Shown piece by piece: positions 54,185 through 64,000 of a DNA stretch of 64,000 nt (its first letter is position 1; every line of letters starts with the position of its first letter). The translations under genes were made by a program, and so were the position numbers. This stretch comes from Meandrina meandrites (lineage: Eukaryota > Cnidaria > Anthozoa > Scleractinia > Meandrinidae). The stretch covers positions 21,749,493 through 21,813,492 of the forward strand of contig OY855908.1 of the NCBI GenBank assembly GCA_963693305.1, written 5' to 3'. A model generated the notes under the pieces. It ran no database searches, was not told the origin of the DNA, and saw nothing but the letters and a program-made list of their open reading frames with translations.

Positions 54185-55512
54185 TTGGCGGCTACGAATT
54201 ACTTCAGAAGTGTGGGGATTGCCTGCTCCCTCTATATAGACGATCGCCTGAATGATGAAATTTTCACTAGTGTAGGTTTTTGGTCTAGGTCTATGGGGAA
54301 GAGGGATGCTGTTTTTAGCAAACAATCTGCCGAAGCCGCCCTATATATTGTACGTAGGCTTCTGATCCAACTTGGGTATTTTTTGGGTCTCAAGAAGTGC
54401 GTGTTAATGCCAATGAACTGCATTACGTTTTAGGGCATGGCGGTTAACTCGTCTTTACAGGCATTCCAGATCCCCGCAGGCAAAAAGGCAAGCTTGGCTG
54501 CGTTAAGAGAGGAGATTTTGAGGGGGGGGGGGGGGGGGGGGTCTACTACCGTCCCTCTTAAGACGTTGCAAAGGTTCATGGGGAAGGCTATTTCGTTTTC
54601 CTTAGCTTTCCCGGGCGCGAAGTTTTTTATTCGTGAGATGGCGGCGGCAATTGGTTCTGCTTCGCCAGTTGGGGTTGTGAGAATGACGTCAGCACTCAGG
54701 GAGGAGATTGTCTTTTGGAGATTTCTAGACGACTGGACGGGCCATGTTTCGTGGCGGATGGAAAAACATGTGGCGGTCACGATCTCGACTGATGCGTCAC
54801 AATCGAGATGGGCAGGGGTCATTCACCGACATCCTTCAGACATTGTGCTGGGAAGTTCATTGTACTGGGAAGGTCACATGGTCTCGGAAGGTATCAATGT
54901 GAAGGAATTCTGGGCGGTTGCGAAGGTGTTAGAATCTCTGCCGAGTGACATACGTGATTGCCGAGTTAATGTCCAGGTGAAAAAATCAAGCGGTCATACA
55001 CACTTGGATGGGTCGCGGAGGTCGTACGCAAAATATATATTTTATCTAACACAGGAAAGAAACCTCCATCTAATTATGACCTACGTTCCGGCAGAGTGCA
55101 ACCCGGAAGACGGGTTCTCTCGAAAGCTATCGGCAGCGGACTCAATGTTGGCATCCCGATGTTGGGATAAAGTTCAGGAGATGTTTGGTGGGCGTCGGGC
55201 CACGACCTCGATCTGATGTCGCTCGATTCGAATGCCCAACGGGATCGGGATGGCAAGCCTTTACCGCATTTCACACCTTATCCCACCTTGGGCTCCGCAG
55301 GGGTGGATGTATTCAGTCAAGACCTTCGAAACTGTGACGGAGTGGAGGTTAACGCATATTGTTTTCCCCCGTTCTCGCTAATAGATGCGTTGCTTTGTTT
55401 TCTTCAATCCCAGAAGGCGGTCGTGACTGTGGTAGTCCCCGATCAGTCCCCTCGGCCGCCTTGGTGGCCGATTATAGTTGCTTCTATTGTCGCCTACGAA
55501 ACATGGCTTTAG
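54185..55512 (+). pseudogene. YR element RT and RNase H, with stop and frameshift
   Basis: The frame starts inside the RT palm: ACSLYIDDRLND with the catalytic YIDD, then GYFLGLKKCVLMP. A single TAG at 54431-54433 interrupts an otherwise continuous frame that goes on as LGMAV-like sequence, KTLQRFMGKAISF, and RNase H with ISTDASQSRWAGVI and NVKEFWAV. A 20-base G run at 54521 is translated within it. Near 55190 the frame shifts, and the conserved block SLDSNAQRDRDGKPLPHFTP with CFPPFSLI follows in the next frame to 55512. The order matches DIRS-type RT-RNase H. Upstream RT motifs are deleted. Confidence 0.9.
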
Positions 55513-55623
55513 AACAATAAGGCTATTATTTGACTTGTTGGCATTTCGGGTTGACAGGTTCTAATATGCGGGATTTGTTTCTTCTAGGCACTGCCCATTG
55601 TTCCAAAGTTATTTGTTCCATCA

Positions 55624-57423
55624 GTGGGATGCCCCCGGTGTACCTACCCTAATGACGAGAGTTTTAGGTTTTGTCAACGTTGTGGGTATCAGAGAACACT
55701 CATGAAGAACACTCCACCCACTTTAAAGGCACCCATAAACATTCAAGGCATTAAAGATAGGAAGTCGGACTTATTAGGCCGGAAGCAGGCCACCCCGTAT
55801 GGAAAGCAAAAATCAGCATTGGAAAACGAACTGGCGGGGTTTTTGGAGGGCCTTGACCCGCCATTTGATATCCAATCTGCAACTCCAGACGCAGTGGTCG
55901 AATTCCTTATTTGGAAGGATAGCTTTGGGAAGACGAAAGTGCATCAGGACGGTTGTCTTTTTTCTGGACAAAAGGGGAATTCCCAGTGTAATTGTCCCAA
56001 GAGATTAGCCTACGGCACGGTGGATTATTTAATAGGGAAACTCCGCTCTATATTTCGTTTGCACGGCAGGGTTTCGGATGAATCGTTAATCCCTGGGTTC
56101 GGCAACCCAGCAGCCTCGTAAACCGTCAAAGAATATTTGACTTCGATTCGGGAGGAACAGCTGCAGGCCAGGATTACCCCTATCCAGGCTCAACCCTTTT
56201 TCATGGCAGACTTGTTGGCTCTTGGGTCGTATATTAGTAAACGGCTATTGGAACGTGACCTCTCTTCTAAAGAAATATATGATTTCGCAAAGAGATCAGG
56301 CCTATTTAAAGACTTTGTTCTTTGCGGGTGATCGGGCGGGAGATCTGGGGAGAATGAAAACTGAGGAAATGTTGTACTTCCCAAATAAGGAGGGCTTGTT
56401 GTTTAACCATGTCCTGACTAAGTCTCTGAGGGATGGGACTTCTAATCTGCTTTCTTGAAAACGCTACTTTTAGAATGTGGCTCTCTGTCCGGTCACTGCA
56501 ATTGAAACATATATAGAGGATAATACATGGTTTCGCGGAGATATGAAATTTATCTTCGAGTGTTCAAATCGATAGCTCAAGAGTGAGCGCAGCGAACGAG
56601 TGAGATATCGGATTTGAACACGAGAAGATAAATTTCATATCCCAAGAAACCATGTATTATTCTTTTTATTATATAAACCTACTAATTACGATGTTTTTGA
56701 CGATTTTCCGAAGATTTCCGACCATTTCCGAAGATTTCCGAAAATTTTCAAAATGTTGTCCGAAGGTTGTACGAATGTTTCCGAACATTTTCCGAGAATT
56801 TCCGAAGTTTTCCGAAGATTGCCGAAGATTGCCGAGGAAGATCCGAAGATTTTTCGACTTAATATCGATTTACTTTGGCTCATTCAGCATTGGAACATGG
56901 CAAACTCTGCAAGCTGATTGGTACAAAAATGATATCACACATGTGTGGATATCATTTTTATCCACACATGTGGGATACCATTTTTCTCGATTTGCTACCA
57001 CTCGCTAAAGCACTGCAGTTTATATAATAAATCGCTTTATGCGATGCCATGAAAATACCGATACGCCGTGGCTACTTGTTTAGACCCCCTTCTCCTCAAG
57101 GATTTGTTCAGTCGTTACCGTTTGACTCGTCGGCGGCGCAAGGCCGGCTTCACTTTTACGTAGAAAGACTTCCACAGGTTTTTGGGAAGAGGAAAGTAAC
57201 GTTACATGGACTGCGCAATGGGTGCGCGATATCTTTGGCAATGGCAGGAGCAGACATGGATCATGTGGGTCGGAAGAATTCCTCTATGGCCCGCCATTAC
57301 ATCAAGTTGAACCAAGTATTCAGTTCGGGCGGGGCCGGGGACTTGTTGTCAACGATGCCAGTGAACATTACAGACATCTACCGAAGACAAAATGATCTGC
57401 TTGGTTTTTCTCAAGCCTTCTAA
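55624..57423 (+). pseudogene. YR element tyrosine recombinase, interrupted by a MITE
   Basis: Starts MGCPRCTYPNDESFRFCQRC, a zinc ribbon with two C-x2-C pairs, then an N-terminal DNA-binding region (NCPKRLAYGTVDYLIGKLRS). TAA at 56119-56121 breaks the frame, which continues VKEYLTSIREEQ. A frameshift near 56290 leads to LKTLFFAGDRAGDLGR with the first catalytic arginine. More stops follow, then CPVTAIETYI, where an insertion (about 56508-57046) splits the gene. The C-terminal part has VTLHGLRNGCAISL (the HxxR box) and SMARHYIKL (catalytic tyrosine). All key residues are still visible, but it cannot be expressed. Confidence 0.9.
56508..57046. mobile_element. MITE of the ttccgaagatttccg family, copy 2, inside the YR gene
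   Basis: The left part is a hairpin (gataatacatggtttcgcgg with its inverse near 56640), followed by ttccgaagatttccg repeats (56705-56835), ggctcattcagcattg and a second hairpin around cacatgtgtggatatcat; it ends agtttatataataaat. It shares the right two-thirds with 49610-49910. It separates the TYIE and the RRGYLFR parts of the recombinase, so it inserted after the retroelement. Confidence 0.75.
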
Positions 57424-57522
57424 CGGTTTTGGACTTTGTTTATTTACCCCCATGCATTTTGAACGGCCAATAAACGTGAAATCATTCTGGCTTATTTGTG
57501 TGGGCTTGCAGATTTTAATGAA

Positions 57523-57642
57523 CTATTCAAATCTCATGGAATATTCATGACACATCGCGATGACGTCATTGGCATTCTGTAAGCCGCTTAATGTTATGCA
57601 TCTGTGCCATTTAAGCTAACAAGTCTCGGGGAATACATCTCG
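57523..57642 (+). repeat. Right direct terminal repeat of the YR element
   Basis: Second 120-bp copy, differing from the left one at only a few positions, which suggests limited age. It is followed immediately by unrelated C-rich sequence. Confidence 0.9.
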
Positions 57643-57671
57643 CCCCACCCTCCCTCCCTCGAGCTTCCACT

Positions 57672-57920
57672 TTGAAACATTTTGAAAGTTTTAAACGTTT
57701 TGAAAGTTTTAAATCAACATTAAGAAGTTCACATGGCTACAACACTAGACATGGCTACCTACCTAGACTGCCTAAACCTAAAACGGAAAGCGGAAAGAGA
57801 ATGTCCTACTTCCGTTTTACAAGTGACTGGATGTCTCTCCCAGTATTTTTAAGAAAGCCAATGCCATGCACAATTTTTAAGAAAAACCTTACAAGGTTCT
57901 TAATGGATGAACATTTTTAA
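57672..57920 (+). pseudogene. C-terminal end of a CR1/L2-type non-LTR retrotransposon
   Basis: The frame ends with HGYNTRHGYLPRLPKPKT, YFRFTSDWMSLPVFLRKP and CTIFKKNLTRFLMDEHF. The H-x-Y-N-T-R motif, the W-x-x-L-P segment and the final F-K-x-x-L helix are the usual end of the ORF2 reverse transcriptase in these elements. It is followed by a 3' UTR with aggacctccctgaaaacc and a microsatellite tail. The element is 5'-truncated, as is common; it lies directly beside the YR element. Confidence 0.8.
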
Positions 57921-58151
57921 ATGATAAACAAATATTTTTAGTTGTACGACGTGTTTTTAATAGATAACTATTTGTAATTAGTTTTTAGGACGGTAGGTAG
58001 TTTTCGTAGTTTCAATTATTGTATATTTTATACTTTTAGATCTGTGACATTTGTACTTCCTATTTTTAGTTTTTAATACTTTTTTATTTCTATGGAGGAC
58101 CTCCCTGAAAACCACGTATTTACGTGACGGGTGCTTCCTCTTTAAAGATTG

Positions 58152-58152
<1 letters not shown>

Positions 58153-58238
<86 letters not shown>
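58153..58238. repeat. TTA microsatellite, tail of the non-LTR element
   Basis: About 28 copies of the trinucleotide. CR1/L2-type elements often end in such a microsatellite. Poly-Ile and poly-Tyr frames across it are meaningless. Confidence 0.9.
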
Positions 58239-58656
58239 CTCCGTCGTTTATTCGACAGGGAGGACTTCCCCATACTTAATGCTAATGAGGCAGCGAGAGG
58301 GATAATGAACAATCGTGCATACTGCAGGGACCGCGGAGACCATTTTAAAGTGGTAGAGCTAAAAAATCTGGCCAAGACAAACAAGCATTTGGGGTCATTG
58401 TTCTACCACTTATCCTGCATTTGCGCGCCATCATATTTACAGTCCCAATAAATATAACATGATGGCCGTGCTCACTTGGTATACCTTCAAATGCAGTAAA
58501 TATGTTAAATAAAACAGCCTAATAGTCTATAAGCTTGCTACTTTTTGCCAGGGCGCTAAAAAGGAAGGGCGGTGAAACGGCCAGAGCGCTCTTGGGCGAT
58601 GCGTGATGCGGAGTAGGACTGGGTCGAGCGCGCTTCACTGCAGCAAAGTTCAAAAC

Positions 58657-58752
58657 ATGGCGGCAAGTGAGAGTGGATGGCTGGTGGAGAAAAGTGATTG
58701 CTACGTAAAAACAGTAAGACGATTCCGCGAAATTCTTTTGGAAATGAAATAA
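58657..58752 (+). other. 31-codon ORF in left foldback arm
   Basis: Reads MAASESGWLVEKSDCYVKTV and RRFREILLEMK, then TAA. The ATG context aaaacatggcggc is typical for a eukaryotic start. The right arm has the same ORF. It may be a first exon of a transposase or captured host gene. Confidence 0.4.
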
Positions 58753-61171
58753 CGACATGTTTCCTTAACTGTAAGAAGTTAGAAAGACTTTGATTCAGTG
58801 AACGCAGTGTTGAATTATCATAAATAAAACCAACTTGCTCGAAATGTCTTTTGCCCTTTTTTCGAACGCTATAAATCAAGCACCAATTTCAAGGAAAATA
58901 TGGTAGCAGATGGCTCAATTTTCAAGCAGTAAGTAGAGTAAGTATTGCTTTTTCATCGGTATAAATCTCACTCTGAACTTTTTTGAACTTTTTGAGTTAG
59001 AGGCTTTGAAAGTTTATACTGTTAGTGCTTTTAATATTGCTATTATTACAATAGGTATACCTTGGGCTATACCACTTTTCAAGCTTCCAAGGTACTGGAT
59101 TCTAAGCAAACGAATGTGTCTAGGTTTCAGGCATTTACATCAAATTTTATTGAACATCAGAACCTCCCTTGAAGAATAAACAATGACACTATATATGGCA
59201 TGGTAGAGTGCATGCTGCATGGTTTGTAGAAATGGTTTGGTAAAAGACAGGGCTAATATTGCCTTCCCAATGACAAATAATATCTAAGGTTTAATCAGTT
59301 ATTTGGTCTATTTCTTGGAGATGAGGAATTTCAATCACTAAATGGTGTAACAATGCATTGTATAAGCAACCAAACAGAGCAGTGCAAAACACTGTACAGA
59401 AATTATTATAATTATAAATCATAATCCATGCATGACAACACCTAAATACTGTGTAACTCTGTGCTCCTAGAAAAATCACAGGGAGCATAACCATGAAATC
59501 TGGGTGCCTAGTTCTTATTGGTACATACCATAGTTATGCTTTTGTATCATCTCTTTAAGATTTCATGGTCTCGTCCTCCATGACAAATTACACGTACATG
59601 AGTAGCCCCCTTTTGCAGTGGCTAAATTTCAAGTACCCCCATTTTCTTACCATCTCCTTCCCATAGATAATGTAAGGCACAGACTTTTCTTTTGGGTATC
59701 TTGTTTCCCAAGTGATGTAGGCATTGTTAAATAGATGCACAGCTGGTCACAGCTGTTTAACTCTGAATTAACATGCCATTGGTTTCCAAAATATATCCCT
59801 TTTTCCCTTTAGAAAGGTCTCAGCTTTACCTGTAACTCTGAAAATTTCAGTTATAATTTCTCTATCCAAGCCATCCCTGGCCCATTAGTACTAGTGTGAC
59901 CAAAAAAAACAATATCTCAATAAATATGAACTGTTTGTACAGAAACTCATGTGATGGGTTTCTGGTTTATGCTGATTATGATATTTAAGATTCACTCATA
60001 CTCTCAGCTTTTTTGTATCATATGACAGGGAAGGTTGTCAACATATGTATGTTTTATCCACGAGCCTTTTATACATTAACAATAATATTTGCTATCAAAT
60101 TTTTATTTTACATCATTTTAATATGATCATTAGCTGCATGATTCATTAGTCACAGAATTGACTTGGTCTTGTTATATAATTTTTGTCATTCAGCATTCAA
60201 AAAGTTGGTGAATAGGCTGGTCAGTAAGATAGAAGGTTAATGCAAATGCTGTTAGAAAAGTCCCTATCCAAAAGGGAATTTGCCAGTGCAATGAAATGCG
60301 TGTGAAAAGAATAATAATATAAGGCTGTTACAATTGTCAAAGCCAAGAAAAGAACATATTTAAATGCTTTTCTTCCATAATTTAACCCTCTGTCTCCATC
60401 GAATATATTGCTAACAGAAATTTGTTAATGTTCTACTTTTAAGCTGCTCTTGCATGCAAAGGATTAATAGTTGTGCTTTTTATCTTTACATAACCTAAGT
60501 AGATAACAAATTGCTGTAATGAAAAAGTTCATCAACATAATGCCATTGGATATGTGAATTGTGATGGATATTATTAACTAGTAATTGTAACTGTTGACAC
60601 GGCTACCTTGGTGTTATGGAATAAACTATTGTTAGTACCCTGTAGGGGTTTGGTCTGTTTTGTTGCATTTGCAGAGCATTGATGAGCATAAAAAAATAAA
60701 ATTCATTAATGTAAAACTGTAAACAAGGAAAATTTGCAACCTTGTTTACTAATGAGTGCACATTTCTACAAACCACTCTACCATGTCATATAGTGTCATT
60801 GTAATTCTTCGTTCAAGTTAGATGTAAATGCCTGAAACCTCTACACATTTGCTTGCTTAGCATCGAAGCTGGAAAAGTGGTATACCCCAAGGTATTTTAA
60901 GAAGTATAAACTTTCAAAGCCTCTAACTCAAAAAGTTCAAAAAAGTTCAGAATGAGATTTGCACCGATGAAAAAGCAATACTTACTCTACTTACTGCTTG
61001 AACATTGAGCCATCTGCTACCATATTTTCCTTGAAATTGGTGCTTGATTTTATAGCGTTCGAAAAAAGGGCAAAAGACATTTCGAGCAAGTTGGTTTTAT
61101 TTATGACAATTCAACACTGCGTTCACAGAATCAAAGTCTTTCTAACTTCTTACAGTTAAGGAAACATGTCG

Positions 61172-61267
61172 TTATTTCATTTCCAAAAGAATTTCGCGGA
61201 ATCGTCTTAGTGTTTTTGCGTAGCAATCACTTTTCTCTACCAGCCATCGACTCTCACTTGCCGCCAT
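61172..61267 (-). other. 31-codon ORF in right foldback arm
   Basis: Reads MAASESRWLVEKSDCYAKTL and RRFREILLEMK: three residue changes from the left-arm copy and no frame disruption. The frame is also open upstream of this ATG on the minus strand. Confidence 0.4.
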
Positions 61268-61548
61268 GTTTTGAACTTTGCTGCAGTGATACGCGCTCGA
61301 CCCAGTCCTACTCCGCATCACGCATCGCCCAAGAGCGCTCTGGCCGTTTCGCCGCCCTTCCTTTTTAGCGCCCTGTTTTTGCCGAGCCTTTGACCTCGTG
61401 AAGTGCATATTCAAAAGTAGAAGCCTTTTATTCGTTCAAGTGGTAAAATTCGTCGGTATCCCTGGCATCTGGAGGCCTAAAAAATCGACCAAAGCAAAAA
61501 AGTGGTAGGGCTATAGCCCTACCAGCCCCTCCCCCTCCGCGGTCCCTG

Positions 61549-62757
61549 ATCCTCGGTAACCCAGGGGCAGTTAGTTGGGGCAAAACGAAGTAAACCGGGC
61601 AGAAATGTTTCCTATGTTTCAGTGGCATGCCTAAACTAGCTATCTCGAAGGTAAGTGCATGACCACTATAAACAACATTTACATTTACATTACATTTACA
61701 TTTTATAAGAAATCGTAGCGGCGAAAGTTTTCTATAAAAGTATAAGAGCCCCTGGGAAACGAGTCTCTCCAGACCATTTCCAAGCGACTCTGCGAATGCT
61801 GGCTCCTGATTGAGCAAAAAAAATCCTTTGTATCATTTTGCTAAATCGGCGAACAGTAACTTCAGAGTCACTTTGGTGTGTTTATTTCAATTTACATTAG
61901 AGAACCACAAAAAAGTCGGGGAATCATTTCGGATGTCAGAAAGAAATATATTTCAAGATCTATCCAGATATTTTCACTTGGACTGCTCATAGGAATCGAA
62001 AATAGTGGCTTGTTTACCTGTATGCGACGCATTGGCGGCCGTTCGGCACACTCGTCTGATCTCGTCTGGCACGTGCGGTAAAACAATGTACGTAGCGCGG
62101 TAAATTGCAGTCGGCCAAAAAATATTGAGATAAAGTCAGACAAACGTAAAATCCAACGTACAAGCCATTACTTTCAATACTTTTAACCCAAATAAAATTT
62201 TAAAAAAAAATTGAGACCTAAAAGCTTACATCAATCACTCATTTCATTTCTTTTTTCATATTTTTTATTTTTGGATATTTCGGCCAACTGGAATATTCCC
62301 GTGCTGCAAAGAAATGCACGCAGTGCGGGCTAGACGAGTATGCCGAACCGCGGCCGGCCCCAATGCACTGCACAGGTAAACAAGACACAATTTATAGATC
62401 GGCCCAAACAAAAATTACCGGTGGATGTTGAGATATCTTTCTTTCTGACATCCGAAATGACTTCCGACTTTTTTCGGCTATCTTATGTTAATTAAAATAA
62501 AATATGGCCGATACAAAAATCGCCGTATAAGAACACAGGAAAGTGTCTCTGGAGTAACTGTTCGCCGATTGGGCAAAATGATACAAAGGATTTTTTTTGC
62601 TCAATCAGGAGCCAGCATTCGTAGAGTCGCTTGGAAATGGTCTGGAGAGACTCGTTTCCCAGGGGCTCTTATACTTTTATAGAAAACTTTCGCCGCTACG
62701 ATTTCTGCCGGTTTACTTCGTTTTGCCCCGACTAACTGCCCCTGGGTCTCCGAGGAT
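61549..62757. mobile_element. 1.2 kb foldback element
   Basis: The left arm starts atcctcggtaacccaggggc and the right arm ends gcccctgggtctccgaggat. The arms match inward through ccgctacgatttc-, tcccaggggctcttatac- and gaaatgatt-type blocks to about 62100 and 62290. The left arm has a ~70-bp insertion (tgtttcagtggcatgcc to acatttacattt). No coding region. It begins 170 bp after the previous foldback element. Confidence 0.8.
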
Positions 62758-64000
62758 GGCAATCGTGATGTTTGTATATACTGTAAGGGAGAGGCATGGC
62801 GTCTTTTACTTCCGCTCAAGAGTTCTTTGTTTCAAACAGCCAATCAAAAAAATCGAATTAATTAAAAAATCCCATGTTCCCAGAGCCCTTCGTTTCTCGT
62901 GCCAAGGCCCTGCCGGCAAGACCTCTATTTTCGTCGCGGTCAACCCGTTTCAGGTCAAGTGGTCCGAACGAAAAGTTAGTGACGTCATGCGATACCTCGA
63001 AGGCCTAGGAAAAGCCGTACATGAATTTGAAAGGCTCAACGAACTCCTTGGTACAGTATTTACTTCCGGACATTTCTATTGTTTTTAAAGCCAATCAAAA
63101 TCGATCCTGCAACGGAACTTTCGAGAATCGCTTGTTTCGTCAAGCTTGCGCAGTAAGGAACGAAAACTCGACGTACGGGAATGCCCACCGACGTGGAAAT
63201 AGCACTGGAAACCAAACGCGTGTCGCAAGCTCTGTCGACTATTTTATTTAAGCGACCGAAAATTGTAGGTCAAACAGTCAAGAGCTTGTATTCTTAAAAA
63301 TATTACTCAGCAAACGTGTTTTTAATGAATGTTTTTAGAAAAAAATCTGCAACTTGTAGTTCATTCTGCCCCTGGCGTGGATGTTATGGAGAGGATTGAC
63401 TTTTCTTTAAAAAACTCCCTTTGATGTGAAGGTTTTTATTAATATTTATGTTGCATTCTTCTTTATACTTAGCTTTTCACAAGTTTTATTTTATCCTTTC
63501 ACAAGAAACTACAGTTTTGCCAGCCCGAATATGTAAATGAAATGTTCGAATTCAAAGAACAATAAATTTGTCTGAAGGACAATCTGTTTTTGTTTACATC
63601 TTCTGCGTGTTTAGTGTGAAAGAGAAATGTACAAAAGCTGGTGGTGATTGCCTCCCACACGAGAACTGTCATGTTTTCATTGGCTCTGGTTGGTCCACCT
63701 GGTGTCCATGCTTTTCCAATTCTGCCCTGATAAACAAAGAAAGCAAAAAATTCAGTTTCTCCTGAAACGTTCATTTCTCGTATCCAACAATCTTGCAAAG
63801 TTTGAGATGGTTATCAGCCCTTCGTTAGGCACAAGTAAGGATCTAGAGGAAAGAGCTGTAACTTACAGAATTGTCAGAATATACAACCTTAAAATACAAC
63901 CTAACAAAAATACCTGTTGGGGTTTCAATGTAAAATTGTCACAGGGAGATAAAATTGGAGGCAAAACATTCTTCTGACTAAGTCTGCGCCTTAATACTAT
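62758..64000. other. Right end: possible last exon and polyadenylation site
   Basis: An acceptor-like gtttttag ends at 63338 and is followed by a frame KNLQLVVHSAPGVDVMERID continuing FSLKNSL to TGA at 63422-63424. AATAAA occurs at 63561. This would be a plausible terminal exon, but I recognise no family and found no partner exon. Otherwise only gtccccagagc-family remnants (62878-62920) are seen. Confidence 0.3.
63561..63566 (+). promoter_or_regulatory. Possible polyadenylation signal
   Basis: AATAAA 137 bases after the stop of the candidate exon at 63339-63424. Only meaningful if that exon is real. Confidence 0.3.

Larger units (their letters stand above)
53164..57642 (+). mobile_element. 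Tyrosine-recombinase (DIRS-type) retrotransposon, degraded
   Basis: Direct terminal repeats of 120 bp (53164-53283 and 57523-57642; both start ctattcaaatctcatgg and end gggaatacatctcg, with few differences) flank a short gag-like start, RT-RNase H and a tyrosine recombinase. RT plus YR and no target duplication are the features of the DIRS/Ngaro group. Direct rather than inverted termini point to Ngaro-like or a related lineage. The N-terminal part is lost and replaced or expanded by a minisatellite (53630-53960). The repeat has a TATA-like ctatttaag near 53249, possibly a promoter. Several disabling mutations and a MITE insertion are listed with the parts. Confidence 0.9.
58549..61375. mobile_element. 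2.8 kb foldback element, ~690-bp inverted arms
   Basis: The ends CAGGGCGCTAAAAAGGAAGG and its inverse (ending 61375) are followed by long arms (58549-59235 and 60760-61375) that match throughout with scattered differences and small indels. TTTTTGC flanks both sides (58542-58548 and 61376-61382), a 7-bp or eroded 8-bp target duplication. The CAGGG terminus and duplication size suggest hAT. The loop (59236-60759) has no recognised gene. Each arm keeps the same 31-codon ORF. Confidence 0.85.

Noticed and set aside
54430..54822. 130-codon minus-strand ORF
   Set aside because: Antisense shadow of the RT-RNase H coding region; poly-Pro comes from the G run.
58051..58451. ORFs with long Ile or Tyr runs
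   Set aside because: Translation of the TTA microsatellite.
62597..63088. 163-codon + strand ORF
   Set aside because: The first half is the arm of a foldback element and its mirror appears at 61428-61817; the remainder has no recognised domain.
63339..63424. Assignment of the candidate exon to a trafficking (TRAPP) subunit
   Set aside because: Resemblance limited to a short V-H-S segment; not enough to name it.

Overview
The window is animal nuclear DNA: one long host gene with very large introns full of nested transposons, no bacterial-style operons, and splice sites at every supported exon. The DUF6589-type pseudogene, the tyrosine-recombinase (YR) retroelement, the Penelope-like element and the MITE families together suggest a cnidarian, most likely a coral or sea anemone. 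That identification is inference; the animal origin is not in doubt.

Host gene. Five exons on the + strand (1034-1198, 18556-18883, 19757-19844, 40144-40223, 41754-41818) have matching splice phases and join into 241 codons plus a stop. The product looks like the C-terminal part of the centrosomal protein CEP70; the 5' part of the gene lies left of the window. A polyadenylation signal follows at 41972. Introns of 17.4 kb and 20.3 kb hold most of the repeats.

Region by region. 1.3-7.8 kb: head-to-tail array of a ~690-1000 bp unit whose copies end in a small hairpin. 8.0-9.4 kb: decayed Gypsy-type retrotransposon (minus strand) with a Penelope-derived fragment that has a hammerhead-ribozyme-like core. 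9.5-14.7 kb: a MITE pair, one copy split by a 3.8 kb terminal-inverted-repeat (TIR) element that holds another TIR element with a 120-bp satellite. 15.4-18.3 kb: two TIR elements with clear target duplications. 20.7-25.3 kb: a MITE directly before a broken multi-exon DUF6589-type gene. 25.5-26.2 kb: RecQ-like helicase pseudogene (minus). 27-37 kb: a 0.6 kb inverted repeat pair around a PIF/Harbinger-like MITE, a GC-rich minisatellite and an apparently intact Penelope-like element (33816-36291) with a 674-residue ORF. 37.6-41.5 kb: more MITEs.

Downstream of the host gene. 42.8-48.6 kb is a mosaic of inverted and dispersed repeats. 49.6-53.1 kb has MITEs and a near-perfect 218-bp hairpin. 53164-57642 is a YR retrotransposon with 120-bp direct terminal repeats, broken by nonsense codons, frameshifts and a MITE. 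A CR1/L2-type 3' end with a TTA microsatellite follows, then two foldback elements (58.5-61.4 and 61.5-62.8 kb). The last 1.2 kb may hold the end of another gene, weakly supported.

Only the CEP70-like exons and the Penelope ORF look intact as coding sequence. All coordinates and alignments were made by eye.
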